From: Flavobacteriaceae bacterium UBA2765
Lineage (GTDB): Bacteria > Bacteroidota > Bacteroidia > Flavobacteriales > Flavobacteriaceae
Assembly: GCA_002352665.1 (NCBI GenBank)
Contig: DEIV01000051.1
Span: 1 to 7,917 of the forward strand
Reading direction: 5' to 3'
DNA length: 7,917 bases
Part shown: piece by piece, positions 7,394 through 7,917 of the stretch
How positions within the stretch are numbered: position 1 is the stretch's first letter
Layout: each line of letters begins with the position of its first letter
Translations under genes and position numbers: made by a program
The notes under the pieces: generated by a model
Told to the model about the DNA's origin: nothing
The model's database searches: none
What the model saw: the letters and a program-made list of their open reading frames with translations, nothing else

Positions 7394-7882
7394 TTATTCC
7401 TCTAATCTAACGTCTAAGCCAAGTCCTTTTAACTCGTGCATTAATACATTAAATGATTCTGGTAAACCTGGCTCTGGCATTGGTTCTCCTTTTACGATTG
7501 ATTCGTAAGTTTTGGCTCTACCTAATACATCATCAGATTTTACAGTTAAGATTTCTCTTAAAGTAGCAGATGCTCCATAAGCTTCAAGTGCCCATACTTC
7601 CATCTCACCAAAACGTTGACCACCAAATTGTGCTTTACCACCCAATGGTTGTTGTGTTATTAATGAATATGGACCAATTGAACGAGCATGCATTTTATCT
7701 TCAATCATATGACCTAATTTGATCATATAAATTACACCAACCGTTGCGGGTTGGTCAAAACGCTCTCCAGTTCCTCCGTCATATAAATAGGTATGTCCAA
7801 ATTCAGGTACAAAATCAGATTTACACTCACCAGAAAGAGCAAAAACGTATCTAGCATTGGTGCTACCAACACTGACAGGTTG
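7394..7882 (-). CDS. rpoB: DNA-directed RNA polymerase subunit beta, C-terminal part (partial)
   Basis: This is the C-terminal part of the beta subunit, ending with TAG at 7396-7394. From about 7810 downwards the frame reads PEFGHTYLYDGGTGERFDQP, then ATVGVIYMIKLGHMIEDKMH, ARSIGPYSLITQQPLGGKAQ and FGGQRFGEMEVWALEAYGAS. These are the nearly invariant switch/clamp-contact segments of RpoB, followed by the usual end PESFNVLMHELKGLGLDVRLEE. The product pairs with RpoC to form the RNA polymerase core. The frame continues upstream of the methionine at 7726, so that ATG is internal and not the gene start. Between about 7810 and 7882 the translation (QPVSVGSTNARYVFALSGEC and on) does not look like the RpoB sequence expected before this point, and a TGA closes the frame at 7885-7883. 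Hence the real gene is either cut by a chimeric window end or, much less likely, disrupted. rpoB is essential, so a true break is improbable. Confidence 0.9.
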   Translation of the reverse strand, partial: QPVSVGSTNARYVFALSGECKSDFVPEFGHTYLYDGGTGERFDQPATVGVIYMIKLGHMIEDKMHARSIGPYSLITQQPLGGKAQFGGQRFGEMEVWALEAYGASATLREILTVKSDDVLGRAKTYESIVKGEPMPEPGLPESFNVLMHELKGLGLDVRLEE

Positions 7883-7917
7883 TCAGGCACTCCCAGATAC
7901 GCTCCTAGCCCCTGCAC
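7856..7917. other. Atypical GC-rich window end, possible chimeric junction
   Basis: Bases 7861-7917 contain 33 G or C out of 57 (58%), while the preceding 60 contain 22 (37%). The segment carries a perfect inverted repeat CTGACA / TGTCAG (7872-7877 and 7881-7886) that includes the in-frame stop of the rpoB frame. No translation of this tail looks like the RpoB segment that should be here. The exact junction cannot be placed; it may lie anywhere between about 7810 and 7870. Confidence 0.5.

Noticed and set aside
7732..7917. Minus-strand frame of 61 residues reaching the right edge (hydrophobic, begins near GTG/ATG-like codons)
   Set aside because: For its downstream half it is a shifted reading of the rpoB sequence, whose true frame is clear from the FGHTYLYDGG segment onward. 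The hydrophobic look comes from T-rich codons out of phase.

Overview
The window looks like chromosomal DNA from a member of the Bacteroidota, most likely Flavobacteriia or Flavobacteriaceae. Four things point there: it is AT-rich; RpoC and RpoB have Bacteroidota-style sequences; a small DUF3467 gene sits directly after rpoC, a known arrangement in that phylum; and a promoter-like site matches the Bacteroidota consensus (TTTG / TAnnTTTG) rather than a sigma-70 site. No mobile elements, rRNA, tRNA or CRISPR arrays are visible.

Right part (about 2655-7917, minus strand): the end of the rpoB-rpoC operon. It runs from the rpoB 3' part (ends 7394), through a 116-bp spacer with two hairpin-forming inverted repeats, to complete rpoC (7277-3006). 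A DUF3467 gene starts 2 nt after the rpoC stop, and the operon ends in a clear intrinsic terminator (about 2684-2655). RpoB and RpoC are the two catalytic subunits of RNA polymerase. The DUF3467 protein is made from the same transcript and has no established function.

Middle part (1041-2631): a small Coa1/Tim21-like membrane-anchored protein on the plus strand faces a 12-helix, histidine-bearing membrane protein on the minus strand. The latter resembles heme-copper oxidase subunit I in its overall plan. Their stop codons are only 7 bp apart. Both folds are linked in general to respiratory-oxidase biology, but they are convergent genes and not an operon.

Left part (1-996): the 3' end of a Fic-family gene (winged-helix domain only) on the plus strand, a 183-bp stretch with no convincing gene, and a minus-strand gene for an unnamed protein with two membrane segments. 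The start of that gene is uncertain because a promoter-like site overlaps its first codons.

The oddest spot is the right edge. The RpoB frame hits an in-frame stop at 7885-7883, and the last 57 bases are 58% G+C against 37% in the preceding 60. The recognisable RpoB sequence begins only about 110 bases in from the edge. This looks more like a chimeric or mis-assembled end than a real gene break. I found no convincing new multi-gene system here; most of the window is conserved housekeeping sequence.
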